Assembly: GCF_037948395.1 (NCBI RefSeq)
Contig: NZ_CP149940.1
Coordinates: forward strand, 806,001 to 870,000
DNA: 64,000 bases
Source of the DNA: Serratia nevei
GTDB lineage: Bacteria; Pseudomonadota; Gammaproteobacteria; Enterobacterales; Enterobacteriaceae
Direction of reading: 5' to 3'
The notes under the pieces were generated by a model. That model was not told where the DNA came from. It did no database searches and was given only the letters and a program-made list of their open reading frames with translations. How positions within the stretch are numbered: position 1 is the stretch's first letter; every line of letters starts with the position of its first letter. Of the stretch, positions 26,780-35,760 are shown piece by piece. The position numbers were made by a program, and so were the translations under genes.

Positions 26780-27949
26780 TTAGCTGTTCACGGATGTGGC
26801 GAAATTCGCCAGGTAACGATCGGTAATGCACTGACGCAGCGTGAGATCTTCCAGTGGAGGCACCGGGGTGTAGTCATAGTCGATAAACAGCTTGCCGGCC
26901 TTCAGGGTCTCTTTATCGTTGGCGCTTTCGTCATACCAGCAGTCGCCGTCGATGATCAGGCCGGCGGATTTCAGTTCGCGGAACTTGGCCTTGATGCCGT
27001 CGATCATGTCGCGGATCAGCGTCGGGGTGAGCGGACGATCAACAGCCCACAGGTGGGCTTCAGCCATCGTATCGGCCAATACCTGCGCGGTGCGGGTGTA
27101 GTTTTCAAACTGGAACAGCGGCTCGTCGGAGCAGGTGCGGGAACCCCAGAACTTGAAGCCATCTTTGCGGATCAGCGTGGTGACACTGCCTTCATTCAGC
27201 AAATCGGCGTCGGTGCCGGCGGTTTGCAGATCCCAAAATACGCTGGCCGAGATGCCGCTCACGCCGTTGACGCCGACGTTGGACAAGGTTTTGTGCCAGC
27301 CGGTTTCCTGGTCGATCTTGGCACGCAACCCCAGTGCGCGCGCCGTGGCGAAGGCGATGTCGCTGCTGTTGGTGGCGGTGTTCCAGTTGATGAAGTCCGG
27401 CCAAATCAGCATCAGTTCGCGCTGGCTGAAGTTGGCTCGGTATTTGATGGCGTCGGACACGGTTTTGCAGCCGTAAGCGCTGATATAGCCGAAAGCGCGC
27501 AGCTGTTGGCAGATGCTGGCCAACGCGGTCGCCACTTCCTGATTATCATGGCCCGGTACACCCAGAATGCGCGGTTTCACACCCAGCTCGGCCTGGGCGG
27601 CCAGCAGCGCTTTCATGCCGGTGTACTTACCATTTTCATCGGCGCCGCCGATGATATTTGACGTGGTTTCGGCTTCGTCTTTCCCTTCCGCCACGCGTAC
27701 CACGACGGTCACTGGCTTAGCCTGCTCGGCGATCGCCAGCAGCGAAGGCGCCAGCGTGCCTTTTTTACCTGCTTTGCCGCTGGCGGCCAGCACGTCGGCA
27801 ATCAGCACTGGGGTGTTGAGAGGAAACAGGGTTGTATCGGCATCTTCTGCGGTACAAACCATGCCGACAATGGCCGTAGAGACGGTGGAAATTACGCGGG
27901 TGCCTTCGTTGATTTCGAGGACACGCACGCCGTGGTGATAGTCACCCAT
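26780..27949 (-). CDS. Contractile tail sheath protein (P2 gpFI)
   Basis: A 389-residue sheath protein: MGDYHHGVRVLEINEGTRVIST, the middle KYTGMKALLAAQAELGVKPRILG segment and the C-terminal KAGKLFIDYDYTPVPPLEDL strand are the P2 FI signature. Sheath contraction drives the tube through the target membrane. An intact frame here shows that the tail is of the contractile (R-type) kind. First gene of the FI-FII-E-T-U-D operon, with an Ogr-type site about 80 bases upstream. Confidence 0.96.
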   Translation of the reverse strand: MGDYHHGVRVLEINEGTRVISTVSTAIVGMVCTAEDADTTLFPLNTPVLIADVLAASGKAGKKGTLAPSLLAIAEQAKPVTVVVRVAEGKDEAETTSNIIGGADENGKYTGMKALLAAQAELGVKPRILGVPGHDNQEVATALASICQQLRAFGYISAYGCKTVSDAIKYRANFSQRELMLIWPDFINWNTATNSSDIAFATARALGLRAKIDQETGWHKTLSNVGVNGVSGISASVFWDLQTAGTDADLLNEGSVTTLIRKDGFKFWGSRTCSDEPLFQFENYTRTAQVLADTMAEAHLWAVDRPLTPTLIRDMIDGIKAKFRELKSAGLIIDGDCWYDESANDKETLKAGKLFIDYDYTPVPPLEDLTLRQCITDRYLANFATSVNS

Positions 27950-28018
27950 AGCATTACTCCGTTTGTGGTTGGTGATGACAGAATGCCTGTTGGGAGGCGG
28001 TGTCGCATCTCATTCGGG

Positions 28019-28038
28019 GTGTGGGATAACTGGTACAA
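28019..28038 (-). promoter_or_regulatory. Ogr-type late promoter site before FI
   Basis: GTGT-N12-ACAA, seven of eight arm positions of the P2 late-promoter element. Its centre is 79 bases from the FI start, so a transcript beginning 55 bases downstream would have a leader of about 25 bases. Confidence 0.7.
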
Positions 28039-28055
28039 CAGCAGGAAAAATAAAG

Positions 28056-28082
28056 AAAAAAAACGCCCCAGGCGGGGCGTTG
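28056..28082 (-). terminator. Terminator after gpG
   Basis: On the minus strand ACGCCCCG-type stem (AACGCCCC/GGGGCGTT) followed by a run of eight Ts, 8 bases after the gpG stop. It separates the V-G genes from the FI-D operon. Confidence 0.9.
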
Positions 28083-28089
28083 AGCGGTG

Positions 28090-28647
28090 TTATTGCGGCG
28101 GTTGCGGCCAGTCGATATCAGGGGCCGCTTCGGAATCGATCCGATTAAGCAGCACGCGATAGGTTTTCCAGCGGGCCAGCAGCCGCTTTTCTTCTTCGCT
28201 GGCCATGCCCAGATCGGCGGCGTCGTTGAGCGTTTCTATTTGCAATGAACTCTGCTTAATCAGCTCCTTTTTTTTATTGGCGGCTTGCTGTTGCAACTCT
28301 TCCTCTGAATATTCCCTGAGCGTGATTTTTTCTCCGTCAAATAGCCAGCGTCCGTTTATATCTGCCCCTTCAGGTAGACTCTTTATTTCCGCCACGCTCA
28401 TATTTTCCGGGAAAAATCCGGAAACGTCATAATGACCTTCGGTATTCGGTTTTGCGGTGATTGAACGAATGATCCCGTCCTTGTCATACATCAGTTTTAC
28501 CGTCTCAGGTCGGAAGCTTTTTTGACATTCATACCAGTCTTCTCCGGTGTCAGATTTCAAAAACAAAACACCGTGCGAGGCGGCCAGCTGTTTCTGCTCT
28601 ACCGTTTCCGGTTCGGCGAGGGTAAAGTTCTTCATGTTATTCATCAT
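28090..28647 (-). CDS. Tail fibre assembly protein (P2 gpG-like)
   Basis: A 185-residue tail fibre chaperone (family of P2 G, lambda Tfa, Mu U). N-terminal part MMNNMKNFTLAEPETVEQ, then VKLMYDKDGIIRSI; the C-terminal part from about residue 120 is a charged helix region rich in Lys, Glu and Gln. It is specific for its fibre and usually travels with the fibre tip. The first ATG overlaps the fibre stop codon as TAATG. The gene is visibly richer in A and T than the tail genes around it. Confidence 0.88.
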   Translation of the reverse strand: MMNNMKNFTLAEPETVEQKQLAASHGVLFLKSDTGEDWYECQKSFRPETVKLMYDKDGIIRSITAKPNTEGHYDVSGFFPENMSVAEIKSLPEGADINGRWLFDGEKITLREYSEEELQQQAANKKKELIKQSSLQIETLNDAADLGMASEEEKRLLARWKTYRVLLNRIDSEAAPDIDWPQPPQ

Positions 28648-30497
28648 TAAACGCTCCAGACGGTAACCCAATTACCATTAATGTGCTTTTGCAGCGGCCG
28701 ACGGAAAATCACGTCGATGTATTCATCCACATTGTTGTTTGCTGCACCGGTCAGGACATAACCCGCACTGTCCGAGTAACCGGGGCCTCGCCAGGTAGCG
28801 ATGCTTTCCACATTACCCAGACGAACATCGCGCACAAAGTTTTGGTTGAGATAGTTGCTTAAATAGCCACCCCAAATGCTGCCGTTGATATTACCGTCAT
28901 TAAAGTAGGTTGCTTCACCTAACATCAGGCGTGGCCAAGGGCCATTGCTGCGAATATCGCCTTGATGACCAAATTGGAACCAGCCATCAGAGCCGCCAGA
29001 GGAAACATGCATTGCGCCAAATGCGCGCTTACCTATCTCCTCATAAAAGTAATGATCAACATACTGATTACCTGCACCTTGTATGCGCAGCCCTTGAGTA
29101 TTGCGATTACCACTGGTTTCGGTTATTACCCCTTTTTTAGTAATAAAATCTTGGCCATTGATATACAGAGTTCTATCAACGTGGGCGTCTAAACCAACGG
29201 TAAGGTTTTCATTGGCCCGAACGTTTTTTGCACCCAGACTTAATTGACCCTGGCTATCATTAATGATGCGAACATCATAATCCGTGTTCGTATTGCCATA
29301 ATGGAAATCTATATAGGGCGAGGTTCCGAATAATTCGACGCCGCCTTTGGTGGTTAACGATCCTATCACTGTGGCGTAAGGCGTGGTCAATCCCGATTTC
29401 GTTTCAATTGAGCCGTTGACCGTCAAGCTGCCTGTAATGGTATCGCCGCTCTGTTTGACGAACTTGCCGTCGGCTTCCGCCTTGCTGTAAGCGCCGACAT
29501 CCGCCGCCGTTGGTTTAAAACCTGTCGTGTAAATCCGATACCAATTCAACGGCTTATCAGCAGTTGTGGATGTGCCGATGTAACACCATCCGTTGGTTTG
29601 TATCGCCAGATAGCCGCTGGAGGGGCCACCGTCGCACGGCAGGTTCAAGACGCCATAGACACCGCCACCAGGGGCGTTTTTCGATGTGCCGTTGACTCGA
29701 TAGATTTCGCCAAGGTTGCTCAAGGCGTCTTCGCGATGTTTGGGACCATCTCCTAAACCGAACGCACCCACCTCCATCAGATTAGTTTTTTGCGTGCCGA
29801 CGTTACGGGTGGCGGCGGTGCCCAGTTCCAGGTTGTCGCGCGCAGCGGACTTGTTCGGTACGTCTTTCAGGTTCGCGGCGATTTTCAGCGAGGTGTCGTT
29901 GACCGCTTTCACCGCTTTGGGGGTGGCGGCGAGCGTTTCACTGGCGCTGTTGCTGTCGTTGCTCAACTGCGTGAAGCCCTTGGCCAGTAAGGTAGCGTCC
30001 GGGTGGTTGCGCGAACGGGCATGTTCGGCGATGGCCGCATTCAGCGTATCGCGCGATACCAGCAGGGCGGTCTTGTCCGCGACGATGGTCGCGTTGGCGT
30101 CGCCTTTGACCAGCAGCACCATGCGTACGACCTGGGTGCGGCCGGCGCCTTCGGTCAGCAGGGGCTTGTAAGTATCGGGCGTATTGGCGATCGCCACCAG
30201 CACGCCGTTTTTGTCATACAGCCCAAGCTCGCGGATCCACCAGCCGCCGACGTCCTCCGGAATGACCTGTTCGGCGATCACCTGGTTGCTGTTGCCGGCG
30301 TCTACCTGCAGTGAATTCAGCGTAGCGCGGCGTTTTTCGTTCACCAGCTTAGTCTGATTTTCACCGGGCTGCGTTGGCGAGCCGCCGCCGTCGCCGATCG
30401 CCATATGCGTGATTTCCAGCTTTTGGCCGGTTGCTGTGGCGTTAGCCAGCAGCGCTTTGCCCTGATCGGTGAGCAGGACGCGGTATTTTGCTGTCAT
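28647..30497 (-). CDS. Tail fibre protein (P2 gpH-like)
   Basis: A 616-residue receptor-binding fibre. Residues 1-165 are the conserved P2 gpH base (MTAKYRVLLTDQGKALLANAT; DVGGWWIRELGLYDKNG; MVLLVKGDANATIV) that attaches to the baseplate; a repetitive shaft follows, and the C-terminus (GYVLTGAANNNVDEYIDVIFRRPLQKHINGNW) matches the Mu S/P2 H tip type. The start was set at MTAKYR, overlapping the end of gpI as ATGA; the longer upstream frame lies inside gpI. The last 600 bases of the gene are AT-richer than the first part, suggesting an exchanged specificity region. Confidence 0.92.
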   Translation of the reverse strand: MTAKYRVLLTDQGKALLANATATGQKLEITHMAIGDGGGSPTQPGENQTKLVNEKRRATLNSLQVDAGNSNQVIAEQVIPEDVGGWWIRELGLYDKNGVLVAIANTPDTYKPLLTEGAGRTQVVRMVLLVKGDANATIVADKTALLVSRDTLNAAIAEHARSRNHPDATLLAKGFTQLSNDSNSASETLAATPKAVKAVNDTSLKIAANLKDVPNKSAARDNLELGTAATRNVGTQKTNLMEVGAFGLGDGPKHREDALSNLGEIYRVNGTSKNAPGGGVYGVLNLPCDGGPSSGYLAIQTNGWCYIGTSTTADKPLNWYRIYTTGFKPTAADVGAYSKAEADGKFVKQSGDTITGSLTVNGSIETKSGLTTPYATVIGSLTTKGGVELFGTSPYIDFHYGNTNTDYDVRIINDSQGQLSLGAKNVRANENLTVGLDAHVDRTLYINGQDFITKKGVITETSGNRNTQGLRIQGAGNQYVDHYFYEEIGKRAFGAMHVSSGGSDGWFQFGHQGDIRSNGPWPRLMLGEATYFNDGNINGSIWGGYLSNYLNQNFVRDVRLGNVESIATWRGPGYSDSAGYVLTGAANNNVDEYIDVIFRRPLQKHINGNWVTVWSV

Positions 30498-33400
30498 GGT
30501 GTGGTTCTCTTCTGTTTGCCGGCCGGGTAGGTAAGGCCGTTTTTGTACATCACATACAGACTCAATCCGCGCAGGATTTCGCCTGACCAAAAGCCGAAAA
30601 ACATGCCGTTATCGGTGCCGGGGCGCGGCGCGGGCGACCAGCCGCCGTCCATCACGTCCCCGGTGCTGAGGTAGTGCCTCTGTAATTCCGTAACGCATTG
30701 TTCGATAAAGTGTTCGAGGCCCTCTATTTCGCTGCCGGCCATTTTTGCCATCACTGCGCCGGCCAGCCACAGGCCGCACATGTGGCCGGTAAAGTCCTGC
30801 GCATCGGGTTGCGGCAGACCGGTCATCGGGAAATCGGTCGGTGTGACACCGCCGGCGTTATTGGTGAAATCAATCAGCCAGCGCAACCAGTTCTCGACAT
30901 ATTCCACCAGCTTGAGCGGTGGCGTTTTGTTCGCTTGCCGTAATTCGAACCAGGCTCGCGCCGCGCCGAAGAAGGCACGTGGTTGATAGCCAGACCAGGC
31001 GGTGCCGTTACCCCAGTGGTACATGGTCCAGCTATCCGCCGGGCCGTAACTCAGATTGTCCCAGCGGTTCCAGATATAGGCCGATGCGCCCGGGCCCAGC
31101 ACGCCGAACTGCTGTTGGTACCACTGCTGTGACTGCCACAGAAACTCGACCATGTTGTTGAGCATCACCCCGTCGGGATCGGCGGCGGCGTGCACGAAAA
31201 TGAATGGGTACTGGTAACCTGGATAAGGCATGCCGTGCCAGCCATCGAACTGTTGGCTGTCTACCTGATAGATGTTGGAGAACGGGATCACGCCCGGCGT
31301 ACAGAACAGGCTGTCGTGGCGGTGATTCAGGAGGGTGCAGTCGCCCAACAGCGCGCTGAACGGATGCTCCGCCTGGAGCGTTATGCGATAGCGGATCGTG
31401 TAGCCGTCATCGGCGTTGAACGTCGGCGGAATGTCGTTCAGTACGTAGTAGCTGAACGTGGCATCCGGTACGTTGCCGTCTTGCAGAATGGTGACTTGCT
31501 TGACGCGGCTGAAGCGAGGTGCGGCCGGTCTGGGCTCGGCATCCTGATGGTCCGGCTGATAGCCGCTCAGCGCGGCCGACTGCGGAGCGAAAGTCGCGAT
31601 TTGCCATTTGCCGCCGGTGGCGGGTAGCCTCCAATACCAGCGCCATTTATCATCATCTTCGAGCCGCAGGTTGAAGTTGGCGTCCGCGCGATAGACCAAC
31701 TGCGTGACGGGGAAATTTTCCTCTGCAGTCAACCAAGCGCCGATCACCATGCCGGCGTCATCATTAGGGAAACGGGCTTGGATCACCGTCGCGCTGCGGC
31801 TGTCGTATACCCGCTCCTCAAACTGGCTGACGATCGCGCAACCGCCGTAGTCGGTCACAGCACGAAGATCGGCCAGCAGATAGTCGCTGCCGTCTTCTTT
31901 CGTCAGCGCCGCCAGGCTGCTGAGCGCGATATCGTAGATTTTGACCTGGGGCTGGTGCGACTGCGGTAGACCGATGCCCCATTCTGTGGTGTTCGCTGCG
32001 TTCTTTTCCAGCGCGATAGACAGCTGTACTTTGCATGAGATCGGCTGGTTCTGGTCGTCAACGCCGCCGAAACAGGTGCGGATTTTTGACTGGCGATTGG
32101 CGCGGAACCAAATGGCCTGCTGTTCCAGCGATTGTTGCGACGCTATCTCCTTGCGAATGGTGATCATGCCTTCCGCGTTGCGGCCGTAGCTTACCGGCGC
32201 CCCGGAAGGGTATGACCAATCGTAGGCGATGCCGTCGGTGAACGGCGTATTGGCGCTGCGGCTTTGACGGAAGAACTTATCCTGCGCATCAATATCGGTA
32301 TATTCCATCGCGGTGAATTCAACGCTTTTCCAGGCATTGAAATAGCGCTGCTCGCCGGTGATCTTGTGCAGCAGATAGCAGGCGTCAGCAAACCACAGCT
32401 CGGCATCGGCCGCGTTGCCCATGGCGTTGTGGGGTACCGGCACATGCAGCGGGCGGTTATGCTGGATCTGATTGCGTTCAATCATCACGCCGCCGTGTTC
32501 GGCCGGTTGCCGATTGGCAAAGTTCAGTTTGTGAGTGCCGCTGAGGGTGATGTCTTTTAACTGCACCGTACCGAATTGTTCTGCGGGCAGTCCTTTAGCC
32601 AGGATCTCGCCGTCGGCGTCGATCTGGTAACCCTGCCAATTGATGATCCAGGCTACATCATGGCGTTTGCCGTCGCTGTTCCAGTCGATTTCGCCGGCGG
32701 CGTTAACTGCGCGTATCTGGGCGTTGACGGCATCCCATGCCAGCGCACCGTCAAAGGCGAAAGTGGCGATGTCGAGATATTCACCCCAGTAGGGTGCGCC
32801 GTGAGGGATCAGCGTACGGCCCTGGTTGAAGGTCAGTGGAATGCCTTTGAAGCCGCTGTGCGTCGGATCCTGCGTATCGACGGGCCAATTGGCGGGCACC
32901 GGCTCTTTGGCATTGACGATCCAGTTGGCGATCCAGCGCTGGGGGCTGTCAGGGATCGGCGCACCGTCGTAAAAGTAGGCCACATAGGCGTCAAAACAGG
33001 CGATGGCCTGATCCAAATACTTCTGTTCTCCAGTCGCCAGATACGCATGGGCATAGCCGAGGATCTGCAAAGACTGGCCTTCGGTGGTGGCGTCATTCGG
33101 CAACCCCGCCATGCGTGATAGCTCGCGTTCATGGCGCGAGTCGGCCAAGACATGTTCGCTGTTGAGCACGAAGTGTTGCTGCGTCGAGTCCTGCGTGGTG
33201 CCGGTGTTACGCTGCAAGAATTGGTAATGCCCCGCCAGCATTTGCCGGGCGAGATCGGTATAGTCGGGGTACACGGTGGTGAGCTCACCGTCGTAATGGC
33301 CGCCGGCGATGTTCATCGTGCCGGCGGCTTCAAGATTCAGCGCCAGGCCCGTCAGATGGCGGCTGACCGGTTTGGCGTCGGCGATCATCCGTTCCATTTC

Positions 33401-33787
33401 CAGATACATCTCTTCGGTGATGCCATTCTCCAGCACGCCGATATCCAACGAGAAGGTACCGGGTTCACCGTTGGTTTCCCACCACTCACGCAGCTTGATC
33501 AGATAACCCAACGGCTCTACCACGCGGCGAATGGCGCCAATGGTGCCCTTATGGCGGTGGACGAAGAAAGCGGCGGCTACGACGCTGCGTTTGGCGTCTT
33601 CCGTCCAGGTTTCATCCCAATGATCGACCGAGAAGGCCCAGGCCAGGTACGGCAACAGGTTGACCGGACAGGTGGCCGGATCCCACAAGTCGCGCAGCGG
33701 CACCGGCATCGCGGCCAGCTCGGCACAGGCGGCAGCGGCCGCGACCTCCAGTGGGGAAGAGCCGACTGGCAGCAGACGGTTACTCAT
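30494..33787 (-). CDS. Baseplate protein I fused to a 920-residue C-terminal extension
   Basis: A 1097-residue protein. Residues 1-174 are P2 gpI (RLLPVGSSPLEVAAAAACAE; DLWDPATCPVNLLPYLAWA; HRHKGTIGAIRRVVEPLG), a baseplate wedge protein that normally ends at about 175. The remaining 920 residues are unlike any P2 tail part I know. Residues 230-275 and 455-500 both carry a helix pair with TGEQ(K/R)Y between the helices, and residues 1000-1085 are again helical, reminiscent of helical-barrel ((alpha/alpha)-toroid) sugar-active enzymes; residues 380-450 and 690-860 look beta-rich. A role in binding or cutting surface polysaccharide is inference only. It overlaps gpJ by 8 bases and gpH by 4. Confidence 0.85.
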   Translation of the reverse strand: MSNRLLPVGSSPLEVAAAAACAELAAMPVPLRDLWDPATCPVNLLPYLAWAFSVDHWDETWTEDAKRSVVAAAFFVHRHKGTIGAIRRVVEPLGYLIKLREWWETNGEPGTFSLDIGVLENGITEEMYLEMERMIADAKPVSRHLTGLALNLEAAGTMNIAGGHYDGELTTVYPDYTDLARQMLAGHYQFLQRNTGTTQDSTQQHFVLNSEHVLADSRHERELSRMAGLPNDATTEGQSLQILGYAHAYLATGEQKYLDQAIACFDAYVAYFYDGAPIPDSPQRWIANWIVNAKEPVPANWPVDTQDPTHSGFKGIPLTFNQGRTLIPHGAPYWGEYLDIATFAFDGALAWDAVNAQIRAVNAAGEIDWNSDGKRHDVAWIINWQGYQIDADGEILAKGLPAEQFGTVQLKDITLSGTHKLNFANRQPAEHGGVMIERNQIQHNRPLHVPVPHNAMGNAADAELWFADACYLLHKITGEQRYFNAWKSVEFTAMEYTDIDAQDKFFRQSRSANTPFTDGIAYDWSYPSGAPVSYGRNAEGMITIRKEIASQQSLEQQAIWFRANRQSKIRTCFGGVDDQNQPISCKVQLSIALEKNAANTTEWGIGLPQSHQPQVKIYDIALSSLAALTKEDGSDYLLADLRAVTDYGGCAIVSQFEERVYDSRSATVIQARFPNDDAGMVIGAWLTAEENFPVTQLVYRADANFNLRLEDDDKWRWYWRLPATGGKWQIATFAPQSAALSGYQPDHQDAEPRPAAPRFSRVKQVTILQDGNVPDATFSYYVLNDIPPTFNADDGYTIRYRITLQAEHPFSALLGDCTLLNHRHDSLFCTPGVIPFSNIYQVDSQQFDGWHGMPYPGYQYPFIFVHAAADPDGVMLNNMVEFLWQSQQWYQQQFGVLGPGASAYIWNRWDNLSYGPADSWTMYHWGNGTAWSGYQPRAFFGAARAWFELRQANKTPPLKLVEYVENWLRWLIDFTNNAGGVTPTDFPMTGLPQPDAQDFTGHMCGLWLAGAVMAKMAGSEIEGLEHFIEQCVTELQRHYLSTGDVMDGGWSPAPRPGTDNGMFFGFWSGEILRGLSLYVMYKNGLTYPAGKQKRTTP

Positions 33788-34688
33788 CGGAACCTCCCAC
33801 CGTCAGACGATAGGAGGCGCAATGCGACGCCTGGGTTTTGTCCAGCACAATGTCGGCCTGTGGGGCTTTCAGCTCAACGCGTTGTACCCCTTCGGCATGC
33901 AACGCGGCATAGATTGCCGACAAGCGAATATCGCGGCCTAAACGGTGCTGGGCGCTGATGTAATTTTTCAGCTTGGCTTCGGCGGCGCGGCGCACCGGCT
34001 CGGCCTCGGGGCCAGGGTAGAGATACAGCACGGCATCGATGGTGTAGCTGATGATGTTGGCCGAACGGACGGTGACGCGATCCGCCACCGGGCGCACGTC
34101 TTCATCGTTTAACGCTTTATCGACGATCGCCACCAGTTCCGCGCTGGCGGTGCCGTCTCCTTCGCGTGACAGTACAGAGATCAGCACGTTAGCCGGGCTG
34201 GGGCTGGTCGCGGAAACGTCGGCGACCCGGCCGTCGGCAGAGCGGCCGTGATACTCGTAAGAGCCGCTGGAGCCTGCTACGCTCAAGCCTTCGAATGCCT
34301 GCTGGATCCGCACGCGGAAATCGCTATCTGATTCCATGATCGCCGGCAGCGGTGGGATGACGCTGTTATCTGGCTGCTGTACCACCAGGCGTTGAACCTG
34401 GAAGTTTGCGCCTAGTTGGTCGAGATCGCTGCCGTTGGCATAGCCGAGCATCACGGCCTGTGCGGCTTCATTGACGCGCTGGCGCAACAGCAGCTCGCGG
34501 TAAGCATTTTCTTGCAGCAGCTTGACGATTGGCTCCGACTCCAGCGCCAATGTGCGTGCGACGGCTTGACGCTGCTCTTCCGGGTAAAGGGAAATCAGCG
34601 TGGCCTTGCGATCGGCCAACAGTGACTCGTAATCGAGAGGGTCCACCACCGTCGGGGCGGGTAATAAACTCAGGTCAATGGTTGCCAT
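33780..34688 (-). CDS. Baseplate wedge protein J (P2 gpJ)
   Basis: A 302-residue baseplate protein of the P2 gpJ/T4 gp6 family (MATIDLSLLPAPTVVDPLDYE; LLRQRVNEAAQAVMLGYANGSDLDQLG is the family signature). It forms the ring of wedges with I and W. The GSSGSYEYHG segment at about residue 140 is also conserved. Genes W, J and I follow each other with gaps or overlaps of only a few bases, so they are one transcript. Confidence 0.93.
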   Translation of the reverse strand: MATIDLSLLPAPTVVDPLDYESLLADRKATLISLYPEEQRQAVARTLALESEPIVKLLQENAYRELLLRQRVNEAAQAVMLGYANGSDLDQLGANFQVQRLVVQQPDNSVIPPLPAIMESDSDFRVRIQQAFEGLSVAGSSGSYEYHGRSADGRVADVSATSPSPANVLISVLSREGDGTASAELVAIVDKALNDEDVRPVADRVTVRSANIISYTIDAVLYLYPGPEAEPVRRAAEAKLKNYISAQHRLGRDIRLSAIYAALHAEGVQRVELKAPQADIVLDKTQASHCASYRLTVGGSDE

Positions 34689-34692
34689 GGTG

Positions 34693-35043
34693 TTAGCTCA
34701 CTGAAACAGAAAGAGAAAAGGAATCCGGCGTATCCGTGCGGTTGCCGGTGATGTCGACCACCATTTTTCCGTCAAAGGTGGTGTTGCAGCTGATGCCCGT
34801 CAGCCGAATACGCGGCTCCCACTGCAGCAGGGCGCTGTAACAGGCCGCCATCATTTGCAATCGCAGCACGTCGTTTTGCGGCTGGTCCAGCAACTCGGAC
34901 AGCAACGAGCCGTAGCTGCGGCGCATGACGCGTGAGCCGATAGGCGTAATCAGGATGTCGCTCACCGACTGACGAATGTGCTCGAGATCGGCGATTGCGC
35001 GGCCGTTGCCGCGGTTCATACCAAGATATTTCGCGTTGTTCAT
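34693..35043 (-). CDS. Baseplate wedge protein W (P2 gpW, gp25-like)
   Basis: A 116-residue protein of the gp25/gpW baseplate family; IADLEHIRQSVSDILITPIGSRVMRRSYGS is the hallmark. T4 gp25 relatives form the seed from which the sheath starts to polymerise. Its start overlaps the end of V by four bases. Confidence 0.93.
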   Translation of the reverse strand: MNNAKYLGMNRGNGRAIADLEHIRQSVSDILITPIGSRVMRRSYGSLLSELLDQPQNDVLRLQMMAACYSALLQWEPRIRLTGISCNTTFDGKMVVDITGNRTDTPDSFSLSVSVS

Positions 35044-35675
35044 GCTGGTTTGTCCGTTTGGCCTCCGCCGTTTTGCACGCCCCCATGGGTGTGGGTATGC
35101 ACCACAATGCCGTTAGAGCTGATGCTGCCACCGGTGTGATTGAGATCGCCGGTCATCGAACCGCCCTGACGGATAGCGATGGTGCCGGTAGTGAGCAACT
35201 GGGTGCACTCCACTTCGGGGGCATCCAGCGTGATTTTCCCGCTGGCGATACAGGTGATGTTTGGCGCCGTCAGTGTGATCCGCTCGGCGGCTTCGATTGC
35301 GGCGCTTTTTATGCCGACGGCCTTCAGCGCACCGGTCGCCGGCTCGTATTCGATCGCTGCGCCGTCAGGAAAAGCGATATGTGCTGCCTGTGCCGAGGCT
35401 GACGGTGCGGGGTGAGCATCGGAAAATACGCCGGGCAGCACGAAAGCGGTTTCAAGTTCGCCGCCAAGTGACAACACCAAGACCTGTTCGCCAATGCTGG
35501 GCGCCCACCAGCTGCGCGCATCGCCGGCGCGCCCGGTCAGCCAGTTGAGCCAGTCGGTAAGATTGCCGCCGGTGGCGACGCGGCAGCGCCCGCGTTCGAG
35601 GTCGAGCTCGCTGACGGTACCGATACGTATCAGATTGCGCACCAGGCGCTGAATATCGAAATTGTCTGTGTTCAT
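35040..35675 (-). CDS. Baseplate spike protein V (P2 gpV)
   Basis: A 211-residue spike. N-terminal OB-like domain (GTVSELDLERGRCRVATGG; DWLNWLTGRAG; WWAPSIGEQVLVLS) is followed by a triple beta-helix region (alternating short strands from about residue 95), ending with the HTHTHGG motif. In P2 gpV histidines of this region bind an iron ion at the membrane-piercing tip, so the tip appears complete. Opens the V-W-J-I-H-G gene group. No good Ogr site is seen in the 85 bases before it, so it may depend on the promoter before X. Confidence 0.93.
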   Translation of the reverse strand: MNTDNFDIQRLVRNLIRIGTVSELDLERGRCRVATGGNLTDWLNWLTGRAGDARSWWAPSIGEQVLVLSLGGELETAFVLPGVFSDAHPAPSASAQAAHIAFPDGAAIEYEPATGALKAVGIKSAAIEAAERITLTAPNITCIASGKITLDAPEVECTQLLTTGTIAIRQGGSMTGDLNHTGGSISSNGIVVHTHTHGGVQNGGGQTDKPA

Positions 35676-35760
35676 GTTTCAAGAATGCCGCTGGATGAAA
35701 AGGGGAACAACGCGGCGGCGTTTGGCTGCCGCCAGCACAACTGAAGCCGCCTGTATGGCG

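Noticed and set aside
26279..27661. Plus-strand frame opposite the sheath and tube genes
   Set aside because: Runs across two recognised genes and their gap; not in keeping with P2 organisation.
35721..35740. Possible Ogr site before V (TTTG-N12-ACAA)
   Set aside because: Left arm matches only two of four positions, and the spacing would put the transcript start at the V start codon.
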